Assembly (NCBI GenBank): GCA_031216915.1
Contig: CM062294.1
Span: forward strand, 167,107,455 to 167,171,454
DNA: 64,000 nucleotides
Reading direction: 5' to 3'
DNA from: Pictodentalium vernedei
Taxonomy: Eukaryota; Mollusca; Scaphopoda; Dentaliida; Dentaliidae
Of this stretch, positions 1 through 11,196 are shown in pieces. Position 1 is the stretch's first letter; every line of letters begins with the position of its first letter. A program made the position numbers and the translations under genes. The notes under the pieces were generated by a model. That model was not told where the DNA came from. It did not search any database and saw nothing but the letters and a program-made list of their open reading frames with translations.

Positions 1-684
1 AGGGAGAAGTGGGCCAGATGGAGAAGATTAAATACTAGGCTTCTGCATGATGCTTCCCTATATGGACTTACAAAAGCTGAGAATATTAAGAGAGAAAAAA
101 AATGTTTATGGAATTTATTTAGAAAAAAAAAATCTGCAAAATATTAATGTTAGGATTTCCCCTCCCCAGTTGCACAGACTTAATAAAAGTCTCTGATTCC
201 AGTCTTAACTAACTACACAGCAAGCTGAATATTGCTAAATTGTTTATCCTCTGCCTGATAGAATATGTTCGAAATAGAATGAGATTCATCCATTGCACTG
301 CAGACATGATGGTAATATGGCATGACGATTGGAGAATTTCAATACAAACTTCCTCAGCTTGCATGTACATTCAATTATTTGTAGCTCTCTGAGGGTAGAT
401 TTCTTGTATTTGCTCTGGTGCAGTCTCAAATTTTCTTGAAAATCTATTATCTAGCACCAAGCTCTCATGCCGCTAGTCAATTTTTGTAAGGAATCTGATG
501 GTATTATGGACTGTTTGTTTACCCACTTTTTGTGGGGTTTACATGCATACTTCCATTAATGTAAGTTGATTTCCATCACTCACAAAAATATACAGATATT
601 CTTTCATGCTTCAGTTGTCAATACTCTCATAATATGACCTTGGCAGTTGAAGGTGCTATTGAATCTCTTTTAACCCCTTACCTA
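1..684. other. AT-rich non-coding sequence, nothing recognised
   Basis: I see no exon, repeat or structured element here. It is probably intronic sequence of the HELQ gene or intergenic DNA; which one cannot be told from the window. Confidence 0.5.
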
Positions 685-899
685 TTAACTAGTCGAGGGC
701 TAAATTATTTTTGTGGTCTGAAATTGTTATTCAAAATTTGTTCTATTACAAATTATTGGAGAGTGCCCTCAGGCACTCTCCAATCATTTGTCATAAAACA
801 AATTTATATAAACAAAATATTATTTGCTTTTGACCGAATATGAAACACGAGCAAGATAAATGTCGGCTTTTGCTCTGGTGCCCTCATCTTAGTAAGTAA
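685..899. mobile_element. MITE-like element with central hairpin (TTAA family)
   Basis: It starts at TTAA followed by CTAGTCGAGGGCTAAATTAT and ends near GCCCTCATCTTAGTAAGTAA, a weak inverted match to the start. The middle (about 746-792) is a strong hairpin whose arms read TTGGAGAGTGCC and GGCACTCTCCAA. The same start and the same hairpin recur in the element at 14,598-14,905, which shows it is a dispersed non-autonomous element. A TTAA target suggests a piggyBac-type mobiliser, but this copy's right TTAA is decayed. Confidence 0.45.
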
Positions 900-1099
900 C
901 TAACAAAAATTTCACTTTTGACTTCAAAAGCAAAGTTTATCCCTCATCGGAATGAGCTTATTCCAGTAAAGAGTCCTACGATATGTTTTGGGGACAAAAT
1001 TGAAAAAATAATATAATTTAAAAGATGACTATTATGTCCACAAAAGGAAGCATCTCAAATCTGGGTTTCCATCTTCCCTTTTGTCCATCCATCTGAATT
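900..1099. other. Non-coding sequence, nothing recognised
   Basis: AT-rich sequence between the MITE and the tandem array. No feature supported. Confidence 0.4.
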
Positions 1100-1720
1100 A
1101 TGTCTGTCCATCTAGAAAATTGTATCTTTGGTCATACCTCTGTAATGGCTGGATAGATTTTCATAAAACCTCACACAGTGGTAAAGGACAAAGGGAAGGT
1201 GTGTGGGGCAGCAGCAACATGTCTGAATGATAAAGGTCATGGTCACATGATAATAAAAAATCAAATCTTGGTAAACTTTATAATGGCTGGGAGGATTTTC
1301 ATAAAACTTCACACAAAGATAAAAGACAGAGAATGTGTGTTTTGTTGCATCACCATTTCCAAATTACAGAGGTCAAGGTCAAACAATTTTGAAAAATCAG
1401 ATCTTAGAAGAATTTTGTCTTGGCCAGAATTTTGTAACAACTGTGTGGATGTGTATGGAACTTTACAAAATGGTAAAGGATAAAGGGAAGGTTTGCTATG
1501 TGACACCAATGGGTCCATCCAGCTGACTGTCTATCCATCCTTCTGTGCATCCTTTTGTCTGTCCATGCAGAAACTTGTCTCTTCGTCACAACTCTATAAT
1601 AGCTGGGTGTATTTTTAAAGGGTAAAATATCAAGGGAAGGAGTGTTGTGCAGCTTCACCAGATCCAAATGACAAGGGTCAAGGTCAAACGGTTATGAAAT
1701 AAAACTCTGCATTGTTGTAG
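1100..1720. repeat. Diverged tandem repeat, unit about 150 bp, with TCAAGGTCA motifs
   Basis: About 3.5 degenerate units share the phrases 'taatggctgg', 'ttttcataaaacttcacac', 'aaagggaaggtgtg' and 'aggtcaaggtcaaac'. The short open frames on both strands here are by-products of the repeat. The TCAAGGTCA motif (near 1,374 and 1,674) is the extended half-site bound by ERR/NR5A-type nuclear receptors in animals; a function here is not shown. Confidence 0.6.
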
Positions 1721-2021
1721 GGAGGAAAGCAGACACAGAATATTGACCAGATCACAGCCCAATCACGTTTTGGTCAAAATTCTCTGTCAACTTTTGTAAT
1801 CACAGTACTGTAGGCACTTACAGGTGAAACTAGAAGTCCTGACACAATTAGCACAGAAAATGGTTATTAGTTAATGCTCTCCTTACTGCAGAAGAATTAA
1901 ATAGTCTGAAATTCACAAGTGTTGTACTGTGAAATACAAAATATAATGCGCTATTATTGGTGGGTTTGGCAGTAATATCATGAACTGAACTGATCAACCA
2001 GAAAGAAAATATTGAGGTTAC
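1721..2021. other. Non-coding sequence, nothing recognised
   Basis: No exon-like or repetitive structure is seen apart from the left margin of the following inverted repeat. Confidence 0.4.
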
Positions 2022-2275
2022 AGTATGTGGAGAGTGGATTACTACTAAATCGCTGTGGGATGGATTTTTCACTAATTATTTACAACTTCTGAGGAGAACG
2101 CAAAAGAAGCATTTGCAAACTTTCATCACATGGACCACCGGGTTGCACCCAGTGGTCCATGTGATGAAAGTTTTGCAAGTGTTTCTTGTGCTGTTATGAA
2201 CAGTTATAAATACTTTTTGAGTGGTGAATATATGGCTCTGTGATTAAGTAGTAATTCACTCTCCACTCTCTATAT
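2022..2275. repeat. Long inverted repeat, arms about 120 bp
   Basis: The inner arms (2,101-2,138 and 2,152-2,190) are nearly perfect: 'ctttcatcacatggaccac' against its reverse complement. The pairing continues outward with more mismatches to 'ggagagtggattactac' on the left and 'gtagtaattcactctcc' on the right. The loop is only about 13 bp, so it could extrude as a cruciform. It is probably a fold-back MITE; no target duplication was identified. Confidence 0.7.
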
Positions 2276-2871
2276 TTTGTGTATGCAGTTATAATTTAAT
2301 CATTTGCCCCGCCTCTGCGTTTGATTGGTTGAAAGCATACAGTGTGAAAGTCGTCAAAATCGTATAAACCAAATCACGTCGTGATTTGGAATGTTGCTAC
2401 ACGTTCGCACATCCGACCCAACATTGAAGACTATGGAAGCCTAGCCCACTCAATCCAATTGTCACCGTGAGGGCGTGACGGCAGACTGATAGATGGATAA
2501 CAAGCTTGTAAACAAAGATCAATTATCGATTTTTCATCGCCTCCAGTCAGCGAGAATATAATGATGATTTCTCAGGAACAATTGAATTTCATTAAATATA
2601 CCGAAGTGGGAGACGAATAAAAGATCATATACCCAAACATGATTTTTGGGGGAACTTAAAAAAAATGTTTTTAATGATATTGTTATGTGACTTGCTAAAT
2701 ATCTGTCATCTGCGATCGAAAATCAAAACAACAAACAATTTGACAATGCTTGACGTGACCTGTTTGTGGCACACTTTCCTGAGTTTGACTGTTGTCTTGT
2801 GCGAAAATTAAAAGTTTTTCGTTCACGTACACATAGTTTTTATATTTTAAAATTACAGCCGGATTAAATTA
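2276..2871. other. Non-coding sequence with small palindromes
   Basis: It contains 'aaatcacgtcgtgattt' (near 2,372) and a CCAAT-like 'gattggttg' (near 2,323). No exon is seen. It could be the inner part of a larger element whose visible hallmark is the palindrome at 2,872-3,127. Confidence 0.35.
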
Positions 2872-3127
2872 TAAGAAATAACTGTTGTTTTCCTTCGGTT
2901 TATGCGATATAAACCAAAAATTTTCAGCACAAGCTTAATCATAACTTGCTACGCGAGTTATGATTAAGCTTGTGCTAAAAATTTTCGGTTTGTATCGCAT
3001 AAACCAAAACCGAAAATTTTCAGCACAAGCTTAATCATAACTTGCATAGCGAGTTATGATTAAGCTTGTGCTGAAAATTTTTCGGTTTATATCGCATAAA
3101 CCGAAGGAAAACAACAGTTATTTCTTA
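2872..3127. repeat. Nested double palindrome (about 256 bp)
   Basis: The whole segment is an inverted repeat: outer arm 2,872-2,893 pairs with 3,106-3,127. Inside lie two consecutive hairpins centred near 2,951 and 3,047. Each is built from 'cagcacaagcttaatcata' and its reverse complement, flanked by 'gcgatataaacc' or 'ggtttatatcgc'. The short unit is therefore present four times in alternating orientation. Such a structure would form a double cruciform. Its origin, fold-back transposon end or templated inverted duplication, is not resolved. Confidence 0.85.
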
Positions 3128-3512
3128 AGAATTTTGATATTTATTTACGTCATTACATGTACACATCACCTATTTACATCATTACATGTATATGTATCCC
3201 AGTAGAGGTTAGGAATGGTGTTAATGATTTCTAGTTACTAGTATAGAATTGTACAAAATTGGGCACGCTGTTTTTCTACAGGAATTGAGTTACGCTAGTG
3301 GTACAGTTTGACAGGGACAAAAGTGCACTTATTCAGCATGCTATTACTTCAAAATTGTGCACAATACATTCACAGGGCTTCAAGTTTCAACTGTAGGCCT
3401 TCGATTTGACTTCTTGAGTGACCGGGGGGTCACAGTTTAACTTACTATGAATAGCACTGGCTCATTATCATAGTCAGGTTAGGTAAAGGTTAACAAATAA
3501 ACAGTATGATGG
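3128..3512. other. Non-coding sequence, nothing recognised
   Basis: It contains a short imperfect direct repeat ('acatgtacacatcacctatttacatcattacatgta', given here only as a region near 3,152-3,190). No gene or mobile element supported. Confidence 0.35.
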
Positions 3513-3514
3513 TA

Positions 3515-3945
3515 CAGTGGGGCCCACTTAACTGGATACATCTTAACTGAATAATCCTGTTAATTGAATATAATTTCCCAACACAAAACCATTTACCATG
3601 TACCTCCAGTACAAACTTGATCTGTTAATTGAATATAGGTCATAGAGTAAACTCCTGTTAACTGAATAAAAAATTTTGTAACCTGTCAAGAAAATACCCT
3701 GACTCTCCCCAGTTTTCCTTTGTTTATAGACCTATTTGGCCTCAGTACGTCCAATACAGGCATTTAATCTATTATATCTTGTTTGACAGATCTCATAGAG
3801 CTCTGTCAAACAAGATACAATAGAATAAATGCTAAGGTTATCTCTAGAATACAAGAAAGTGACTCAATCCCTGTTAATTGAATCCTCCTGTTAATTGAAT
3901 AATTTTCATTGACAAAGTGGCTATTCAATTAACAGGGTTCCACTG
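3515..3945. mobile_element. Tc1/mariner (pogo/Tigger-like) MITE, TA target duplication
   Basis: It begins CAGTGGGGCCCACTTAACTG and ends CAATTAACAGGGTTCCACTG, imperfect terminal inverted repeats of about 20 bp, bounded by TA at 3,513-3,514 and 3,946-3,947. Motifs of the type 'cctgttaattgaata' recur inside, probably subterminal repeats. An internal hairpin near 3,776-3,831 pairs 'tcttgtttgacaga' with its complement. At 431 bp it has no room for a transposase. CAGTGG termini with TA duplication fit pogo/Tigger elements; the family assignment is by terminus only. Confidence 0.7.
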
Positions 3946-4487
3946 TATTGAAGGTAGATCCCTGCAAAGATTAGAAATCTGATTTCATTCAAAATCGTCC
4001 TGGTGATTTGATGCAATTTAAGTCAGGTTGAATCAGGAATTTTTCAAACATTGAGATATTCTCAAAATCCCAGCAAGCGTCTCTTTTTTAACTTTATTTC
4101 TATCAAGTCGTCTCTGGAACAGGAGACCTGACAAAAGGAGATAGAAGTAGAGTGTTGCTTCCTAAGCTGCATTTGATTCCAAGTTTGGAATAATCAGTAT
4201 TTTTGTTTGACTTGCTCTAACAGATGAGTAAGCATTGAATACAATACTTGAGTGGAGACTGACAATGTTTGTTATATTCCTCTCTGATAGAATGTCCAAT
4301 ATCCACTACTTGAATACCATTGAGATTCGATTTGAGATTCAAATCTGTTCAAAATCCTTTTTTGGATTTGATATGCAGGCCAGCCAACTGAACAAATTTG
4401 TGTCGGTAAAATAATTGCTGTTGTAAAATAAATGTGCCTTGGCAAAAATACCTTTTGCTTCAGCAGTTTTGAATCAGCATCTTAGAT
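3946..4487. other. Non-coding sequence, nothing recognised
   Basis: No exon, repeat family or clear structure supported. Confidence 0.35.
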
Positions 4488-4572
4488 TCAGGTATTCATT
4501 TTGTGATTCAGTTGCAGATGCTTCATGCTTCTAACGAAGCATCTGCAACACAGTCACAAAACAAATACCTGA
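4488..4572. repeat. Hairpin, arms about 37 bp
   Basis: Arm 4,488-4,524 pairs with 4,536-4,572 ('gttgcagatgcttc' against 'gaagcatctgcaac') around an 11-bp loop. It is a short fold-back element just left of DIRS copy 1. Confidence 0.75.
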
Positions 4573-4632
4573 AGATCACCGAATTAGTGTTGTGCGGCAT
4601 TGATATTTCAACTTCGGTGCCGGTATTGGTAT

Positions 4633-4841
4633 ATTTTTATACTGTACCAATGACCCAGACATAGACATAGCTGGTGCTAACTCTTAAAATATAGGGCCAA
4701 ACACAAATTTTGCCCCCCAATCCCCAAAATTTGTATCTAAAACCAAAGAAAACATGTCCTGAATGGCCCTCCATACTTCACCTCTACTGCGCATGCGCAG
4801 TGTCAAGGACGTCCCGAAATTGGCGCCATTAATCATTCTTA
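4633..4841 (+). repeat. Left ITR of DIRS copy 1
   Basis: About 209 bp matching the reverse complement of 11,364-11,577. It contains the palindrome CTGCGCATGCGCAG (4,787-4,800), a perfect match to the animal NRF-1 consensus. A 6-bp duplication ('acatagacatag' near 4,659) is mirrored in the right ITR. Confidence 0.9.
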
Positions 4842-5731
4842 GTTTGGCCCTTCATCAGTTAACATCTGACTGATCTTTGTGCTTGTAAATCTCAGTTTAA
4901 ATGATGCCAGACACATAAATATTAGTGAAATGGTGATTCTAAGGAGGATATAGAAGGAGGAGAGGAAAAATGTGTGACAGAAAATTATCAGGGCTGTAAC
5001 TTAAAATTTTTTAATGAAATTATGTTAAGTTACCTATTTTCGAGGCAGCAGCCATTTTGTTGTCATTATTGTTATCAAGTTACACTGATTGTTCAGTGTT
5101 TTCCTCTCTCCCTTTCCTTTAAGTCCCCTCTTGCTATTCTCCCATACTTTTGGCATATTTTCTGTAATTTTATTACTAAAATTTCTTGGGAGTTTTAGCT
5201 GAATAACAGAATGAATTCTGTTTTTTTTTTTTCCCCATGTTTACGTCTTCACCTATGGGTGGTTAGGCGTAGTGTTCTGCATCTACCATCTGATGTTCTG
5301 CAGTTTCTTCCCTGGAAGTCTCTGTTTTGCATCAGATAGTGTATTATTGGTAACTGATTTCGGGCCAGGGTGCCTGGAGTCTTGATATAGTGTTTTTACA
5401 CTCATTGTTTACATTTCCAACAGCCCTCTGTGTGAGGGGGGATTTCTTGAAAATAATATCTTGATGTTAATTTAATTATAACTAGACACATTATTATTGT
5501 TCGTAAGTGTTGCATAAATTGTTTAAAATATTTTTAGAATTTTTGTCCACACTTAGACTTGGGATCCATTGGGGCTCAACGTTACTTTTCAGAAACTTGG
5601 GCTCTTCTGAAAAAATATTTTTTCAAAAGTTTTTTGATTCAATTATTTTTTCTATGTTAATGGATCTTGTTATTATGTATTTTGATTGTCAGGGGTTGGT
5701 GCGAGTACTAGGACTTTGTTTTCTTTTCACA

Positions 5732-8700
5732 TTGAAAGGATATTGTTCATTTGTAATAAGAGGAAATCTTCCTCTGACTTTCATAATCATTGTATATGTA
5801 GTCAGTGTACTCGCACTAACTCCTGTTCTGTATGTGTTGATTATGATGACAACATGGGAAGCGTGTGTCACGGTATGTTAGTGGGGAATTGGCCATTCCG
5901 GTCCTTTCCCCGCAGGGTCACTCTACTTTATCAATCTCTATTTCAGACGATCATGATCAGGGTGATGTATCCGTGATGTCTTCCAAAAAGTGTGCCTCCG
6001 CCGTCACAATTATGTAGAGCTAGCGGAAAAGTGCTCAGGTAATACGTCAATTGCCTAAGAATACCCTAGTAGGTTCGACGACCTTTGACGTCCGCTAGCT
6101 CGCCTGGTGTAGCGTCCATTCATCGAATGGTTCGGCAGCCGGGTTCGTCCGTTGCGGTCTAGAAAGGAGTTTTGAATGATGCGAGCACTATAAACATCCA
6201 TGTGCACACCCAGTGATGGCGGATTAGAGGGGACAACGGAGGAAGCCTTTTAGTCCGGTTCATAGCTCGTCCAGGCCCATCCGGGCTGCGAGCGAGAGAG
6301 GCCCCTCTCTCGTACATCAACATCTGGCCCCAGATGTTGTGGTACAAAATGTATCGCATTCGGAGCATACGTCCGCCGCTCGGGACGCTCCGTTATATAG
6401 ACAGTCCGGAGAGACTGTCAATAAGGCTTCCTCATTCTCATGTCAGCGCACACGACCGCACCTTGGCTACGTGACCTCCGATATCCAGTCAACTTCGCCA
6501 GTCAGAGAATCCTCGGCGACCAGGTCACGCCATCCGATAGCCAGGGACACGAGGCCTGCAGAATCCGGACGTTCGCATAGGAAGTATGCAGGAGTCAACG
6601 TACACGGAGCTTCCAGCGGCAAAGCATCGTAAGACCGCTTCTGCACAGGCCTCGGTGACGGACGTGCTATCCCAAATAGCACAACTTATCGCAGCATCCC
6701 AGCAACGACAGAATCTCTGTCGCATAATATAATATCCGACGGCGCTGGGTCGGGATGCTCCGCGGAAGCATCAGGTGCGGACGTCCGAGAATTTCATTTG
6801 GTCCGATGGGATGCCGAAAGGGATTCGGAGGTTTTCGAGCTTTCCCTTTCGGAACAACATAAGCTGCTGTATATGTCATCCGACTTCTTCTGCTAGAGGT
6901 TCTTCGTCGGACCAGAATGCTGCGATACCGGATAAGAAACTGATAGCGTCGGCGGACTTAGAAATTTTTGGTTCGGTTCAGGGACATCGTCCCTCAGTTC
7001 CGACACAGTCCAATAATGTCTCAGATACGTTCGATTTATTGAACGACGCTATATATATTTGTTATATGCTTGCTATGTACAAGCATATCTGGTTTCTTGT
7101 TCGCAAAATTACTGAGATGTTTTTCAAAAATGTGCCTCTGTCGTCATAGTTAATGAAGAGCTAGCGGCAATTAGTGCTCATGGATTACGTCAATCTCCTA
7201 AGAGGTCCCTAGTAGGATCGACGGAGTTGACATTCGCTAGCTCACCCGGTGTAGCGTCCATTCATCGAATGGTTCGACAGTCGGGTTCGTCCGTTACGGT
7301 CTAGGATGGAGATTTGGGTGATGCGAGCACTATAATAGACTTTAGTACACACCCAGTGACGACGGATTAGAGGAGAGTTCGGAGGAAGCCTGTTAGTCCG
7401 GTTCCTAGCTCGTCCGGTCCGTCTGGGCGGCGAGCGAGAGAGGTCCCTCTCTCGTGCAACAACATATGGGACCGGATGTTGTGGTACAGACATTTCACCT
7501 TTGGAGCGTATGTCCGCCTCTCCGGACGCTCCGTTATATAGACAGTCCGAGTGACTGTCGATAATGCTTCCTCATCCTCACAGCAGCGCACACGACTGCA
7601 CATTGGCTACGTGACCTTGAATATCCGGCCAGCTTCGACATTCAGTGATTCCATGGCGAACAGGTCACGCCATCCGGTAGCCAAGGAACACGAGGCCTGC
7701 ACACTCCGGTCGCTCGCATAATAGAAGTATGCACGGGGTAACGAATACGGAGCTTCCAGCGGCAATGCATCGTAAGACCGCTTCTCCACAGGTCTCAGTG
7801 ACGGACGTGCTATCCAAAATAGCACAGCTTATCGTAGCGTCCCAGCAAACGACAGATTCTCGGTCGGATCAGGAATAATCCGACAGCGCTGGGTCGGTAC
7901 GCTCCGCTGTTGCATCAGGTACGGACGACCGAATATTTCATAGGGTCCGACAGGATGGCGAAAGGGATTCGGATGATTTCGAGCTTTCCCTTTCGGAACA
8001 ACAGAAGCTGCCATACATTTCTTCCGGCATTATCTCCTAGAGGTTGTTCCGTCAGACTACATTGCTGCGATGCTGGATAAGAGACTATAGCGTCATTGGA
8101 CACGGAGTTTTGGATCGGTTCAGGGACATTGTACCTGAGTTGCCGACACAGTCCAATAAGGTCTTAGAACATTTGAATTATTGAACGACGCTATATATAT
8201 ATAAGCTTACTATCAACATGCTAGTATAGTTTCTTGTCCGCAATGCTCTATTCTGCCTTTCGTGAATTCGAGGAAATAATTGTTTATTGGCAGAACTGGG
8301 CTTACCAAGAGTTCCTTTGCATCTAAGACGGCGAGACTGAAGACTGCTAATTATCTTTTTCGCCGTCTATGTCGATTCCAACCACGATGTTGAAAACGAC
8401 AATGATGTATAATAGACTTAACTTAGACGCTTTATCATACGTATACCACCTTACTGAGACGTTTATCATTACGTCTTCAACAGAAAGAATTCCAGGATAT
8501 GATCCTCAATGAGATTTCTTTCAGGGGCAGTAGTTTTTCCACGTATAACTCCGCCCTTCAGTGGCAATCTGGAGTTGGTTAGACGTGACGCGGCCCTAGC
8601 TACATCCACACGCATGGATAGTAAGGTGAAGAACTCTCTCAGAGTCGCTTCGGTCTCGAGAAGCTTCTCTTCGACGGCAACCTTTCAGCAATCTTGAATT
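5732..8700 (+). pseudogene. DIRS gag pseudogene, copy 1
   Basis: The N-terminus aligns with the open gag of copy 5: a Cys/His-rich stretch (CNKRKSSSDF…CSQC…SCSVC) of the kind found at DIRS Gag N-termini. The ATG used in copy 5 has become TTG here (5,732), and a 1-bp deletion follows. The C-terminal part still reads RRDAALATSTRMDSKVKNSL followed by an LFDGNLSAI-like sequence, typical of DIRS Gag C-termini. Between them, 5,991-7,130 and 7,131-8,240 are diverged copies of the same segment. Many stops and frameshifts make it non-functional. Gag would package the element RNA; there is no intact protein here. Confidence 0.75.
5991..8240 (+). repeat. Internal tandem duplication in gag, period 1,140 bp (copy 1)
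   Basis: 'tgtgcctccgtcg' at 5,991 restarts as 'tgtgcctctgtcg' at 7,131. Both halves run through the same landmarks: 'tagcgtccattcatcgaatg', 'gatgcgagcactata', 'gcgagagaggcccctctctcg', 'gggattcgga' and 'acgacgctatatat'. The halves are clearly diverged from each other, so the duplication is old. It is present at the same place in copies 2-4. Confidence 0.85.
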
Positions 8701-8769
8701 GCTCGATATACACGTTCTCTTGTTTATCAAGTGTAACAAGAGATTCAGACGTGGGCATACATTCGGTGG

Positions 8770-9640
8770 TTGACTCAGAGAGTTCCACTGTAGTTGCCGG
8801 ATCCGAGTTTTTCGATTATGACGGATGTCAGTCAAACAGGTTGGGACACAATTTTGATCCCAACGGATTCGAAGTGCCAGGGTCTTTGGGTTCCGCAGTT
8901 TTTAGGCAAGCTCCTTACTTCCAAGGAAGAATAATATGTTGGCTTGCACTACGTCTTTGGATGAATTTTATTCAGAAACGCATGTTCAATCCTGTCCGAT
9001 AATACGACAGTAGTTGCGTATATCCGGAACCAGGGAGGCACTCATTCGGTTCCATTATTAATTTTAACGGAAAGAATCCTTCTGTTTGTTATAGAACACC
9101 AAGTTCTGTTTCGGTTCGTCATATTCTTGGTCGTCGGATCGTATTAGCAGACTCCCTTTCACGTAAGGGTTGTTTTGTTGCCATCGGAATGGACTATCAA
9201 CAAACAAGTATTCAATCAGATTTGCTATCAATGGGAGTGCCCAGTGATAATTATTTGCGACACAACTCTCCAATCAATTGTAGACGTATGTGTCTCCGTG
9301 TCCGGATCCCCGAGCATATGTACTTAATGCTCTATCGATCTGATAGGACGCTATGATAGGATATGTGTATCCTCCATCGCTGTTGATTCAGCAAGTAATG
9401 CTAGAATTATTCATTCACAATACAATTCTGTTGGTAGCATCCCTGTCCCACAGAGACGGTGGATAAATTTACTTAGATGTCTACTGTGGGACTTACCGCG
9501 GAAACTTCCTCCACGAGAGGATCTTTTTTCGCTGGGGAAATCGTGTCAACTCTATCACAACCCGCAAGGTCTCAACCTTCATGTATTCCATTGTGCGGTC
9601 CTTCTTGCATAGCAAGCACTGTATAGGACCAGCAGTGGAT
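8770..9640 (+). pseudogene. RNase H + methyltransferase-like remnant, copy 1
   Basis: Around 8,812 the frame reads IMTDVSQTGWD, matching the TDAS..GWG start of DIRS RNase H. Near 8,998 it reads SDNTTVVAYIRNQGGTHS, the central DIRS RNase H motif with the catalytic Asp kept. Further on, LLPSEWTINKQVFNQICYQW and LPREDLFSLG match the region downstream of RNase H in DIRS elements, which resembles phage DNA N6-adenine methyltransferases. Frameshifts separate the pieces. Only about 100 bp separate this from the gag end, leaving no room for the RT palm. Confidence 0.75.
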
Positions 9641-10633
9641 GCGATTCCTAACTGTAGAAGGACCTCCTCTTCGCTATACTATGCAGCTAGAGTGGAGGGT
9701 CTTCCGTCATTGGTGTAGGGATCTTTATGTTGATATTTTTGATTCCTACATACCAGATATTGCAAACTTTCTAGTATACTTGTTTGACGAGATCAACTGC
9801 AGCCAGTTACTGTTATAGGTTATAGGTCTATGTTATCTGATACCTATGCACTCCATGGTAGTTTACAATGGAGCCTCATGTCTCTTTATTCAAGTTAGTT
9901 TGAAACTTTTCGATAAGAGACCTAGAATCGTTAGATTAATTCCTATTCGGAATTTAGCTTGGGTTCTTATTAACGAAAGCAACCATTTGAATCCTTGAGA
10001 CAGCAGTTTCAATTCTGGTCTTTTAAGGCAGCGATTCTCTTAGCCTTCTCTTCTGCTGAAGAGTCAGTGAGCTTCATGCACTATCGGTGGACGACTCTCA
10101 CTTTCGTAGTATCGGGAACTCTATTACCTTTACTACTAATGTTGTATTTTTGGTTAAGAATCAGGCTCCTAATGATATCCGGAACCTATGGTTTTTAGGT
10201 CCTTCCGTCTTCGAGCGGGCATAGGCCTTTACTCTGTCCGGATAGACCTTTATCTATTTATTAACAGATCTCAGTTTATCAGTAGGACGTAAAGCTTCTT
10301 CTGGCTCTGATGCCTAATAGAAGGGTCATTACGGTCCATTCTATTACTTAATGCATTCAGTTAACTATCGGTACTGCTTAGGATAATCTATCCTTAACTC
10401 AGCAGTCTGTGCTTAAGATTTCGGCTCATGAAGCAAGAGCTCTTCTACATCTTCAGCTGATGTATAGTTTTGCTATTATAGATTAATAGGCTGCATATTG
10501 GTCTCAACCATCCACATTCATGAATTTTTATCTCAGAAATTTTGTATCCATTTCTGGAGACCTGCATTGTTTAGGTCCATTATCAGCTGCTCAGAAAGTC
10601 GATCACTTAACAATTGCAACTATAGCTATGTAG
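9640..10633 (+). pseudogene. Tyrosine recombinase pseudogene, copy 1
   Basis: Pieces in several frames match the recombinase of copy 5: a 'YLFDEI' segment near 9,780, the region with 'gctgaagagtcagtgagcttcatgca' near 10,056 (the arginine-containing box in the family), 'SAHEAR' near 10,420 (the H-x-x-R box) and a 'FYLRN…' C-terminus near 10,525 that holds the nucleophilic tyrosine. Stops and frameshifts are frequent, so no active enzyme is encoded. Confidence 0.7.
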
Positions 10634-11196
10634 GCTTTATGTTCCGGCAGTGACTCCGTCTTGCTGCCCTCTTCGCTCTGGGCTATTTGACCCAGGGCAA
10701 GAAAAAGGGGAGGGGAGGGTGTTCCCTTGGGTCTCCTGTTTTTATTATGAAAACAAGGGGATACCTCCTCCGGAGTTAGTATTTCTGAGCTGTTACTGGG
10801 ATGGTTTCTTAAGTGAAAGTTATGTTTTTAAATTCATTCATGTCATAGTTTTAAAGTATAGCATTTGTATATGTCATGTGTCAAACGGATGTTATTATAC
10901 TATCCTCGGACATTTTTTTTAAAAGAGCATAAAGAGTCTCAATTCTTTGGACTAACTTTATTTATTGGCTTACTTTAAATATAATTAGTATACGAATTAT
11001 ACTAGATATTAATAGAGAACATGGATGTTATCATGCTCAATTATAAAAGGTATTGTGTCTTTCTAATTTGTCATAAATAAGAAAGATACATGTGAAGCCT
11101 ATTTCTCCTTTTCTCCTACAGGAGATGATTCTATTTATATAGTTGAGCTGATTGGATTTTCCTCTATGTCCTGGGCCCTCCAGCCTTTTTACTATT
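10634..11196 (+). other. Conserved 3' non-coding segment of DIRS copy 1
   Basis: Non-coding stretch between the recombinase and the ICR. Blocks such as 'ctgccctcttcg', 'ggatacctcctccggag', 'agagtctcaattct' and 'atttattggcttacttt' are shared with copies 2-4, and recognisably with the otherwise divergent copy 5, which suggests constraint on RNA or DNA function. A small hairpin forms from 'gctctgggc' and 'gacccagggc' near 10,675. Confidence 0.55.
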
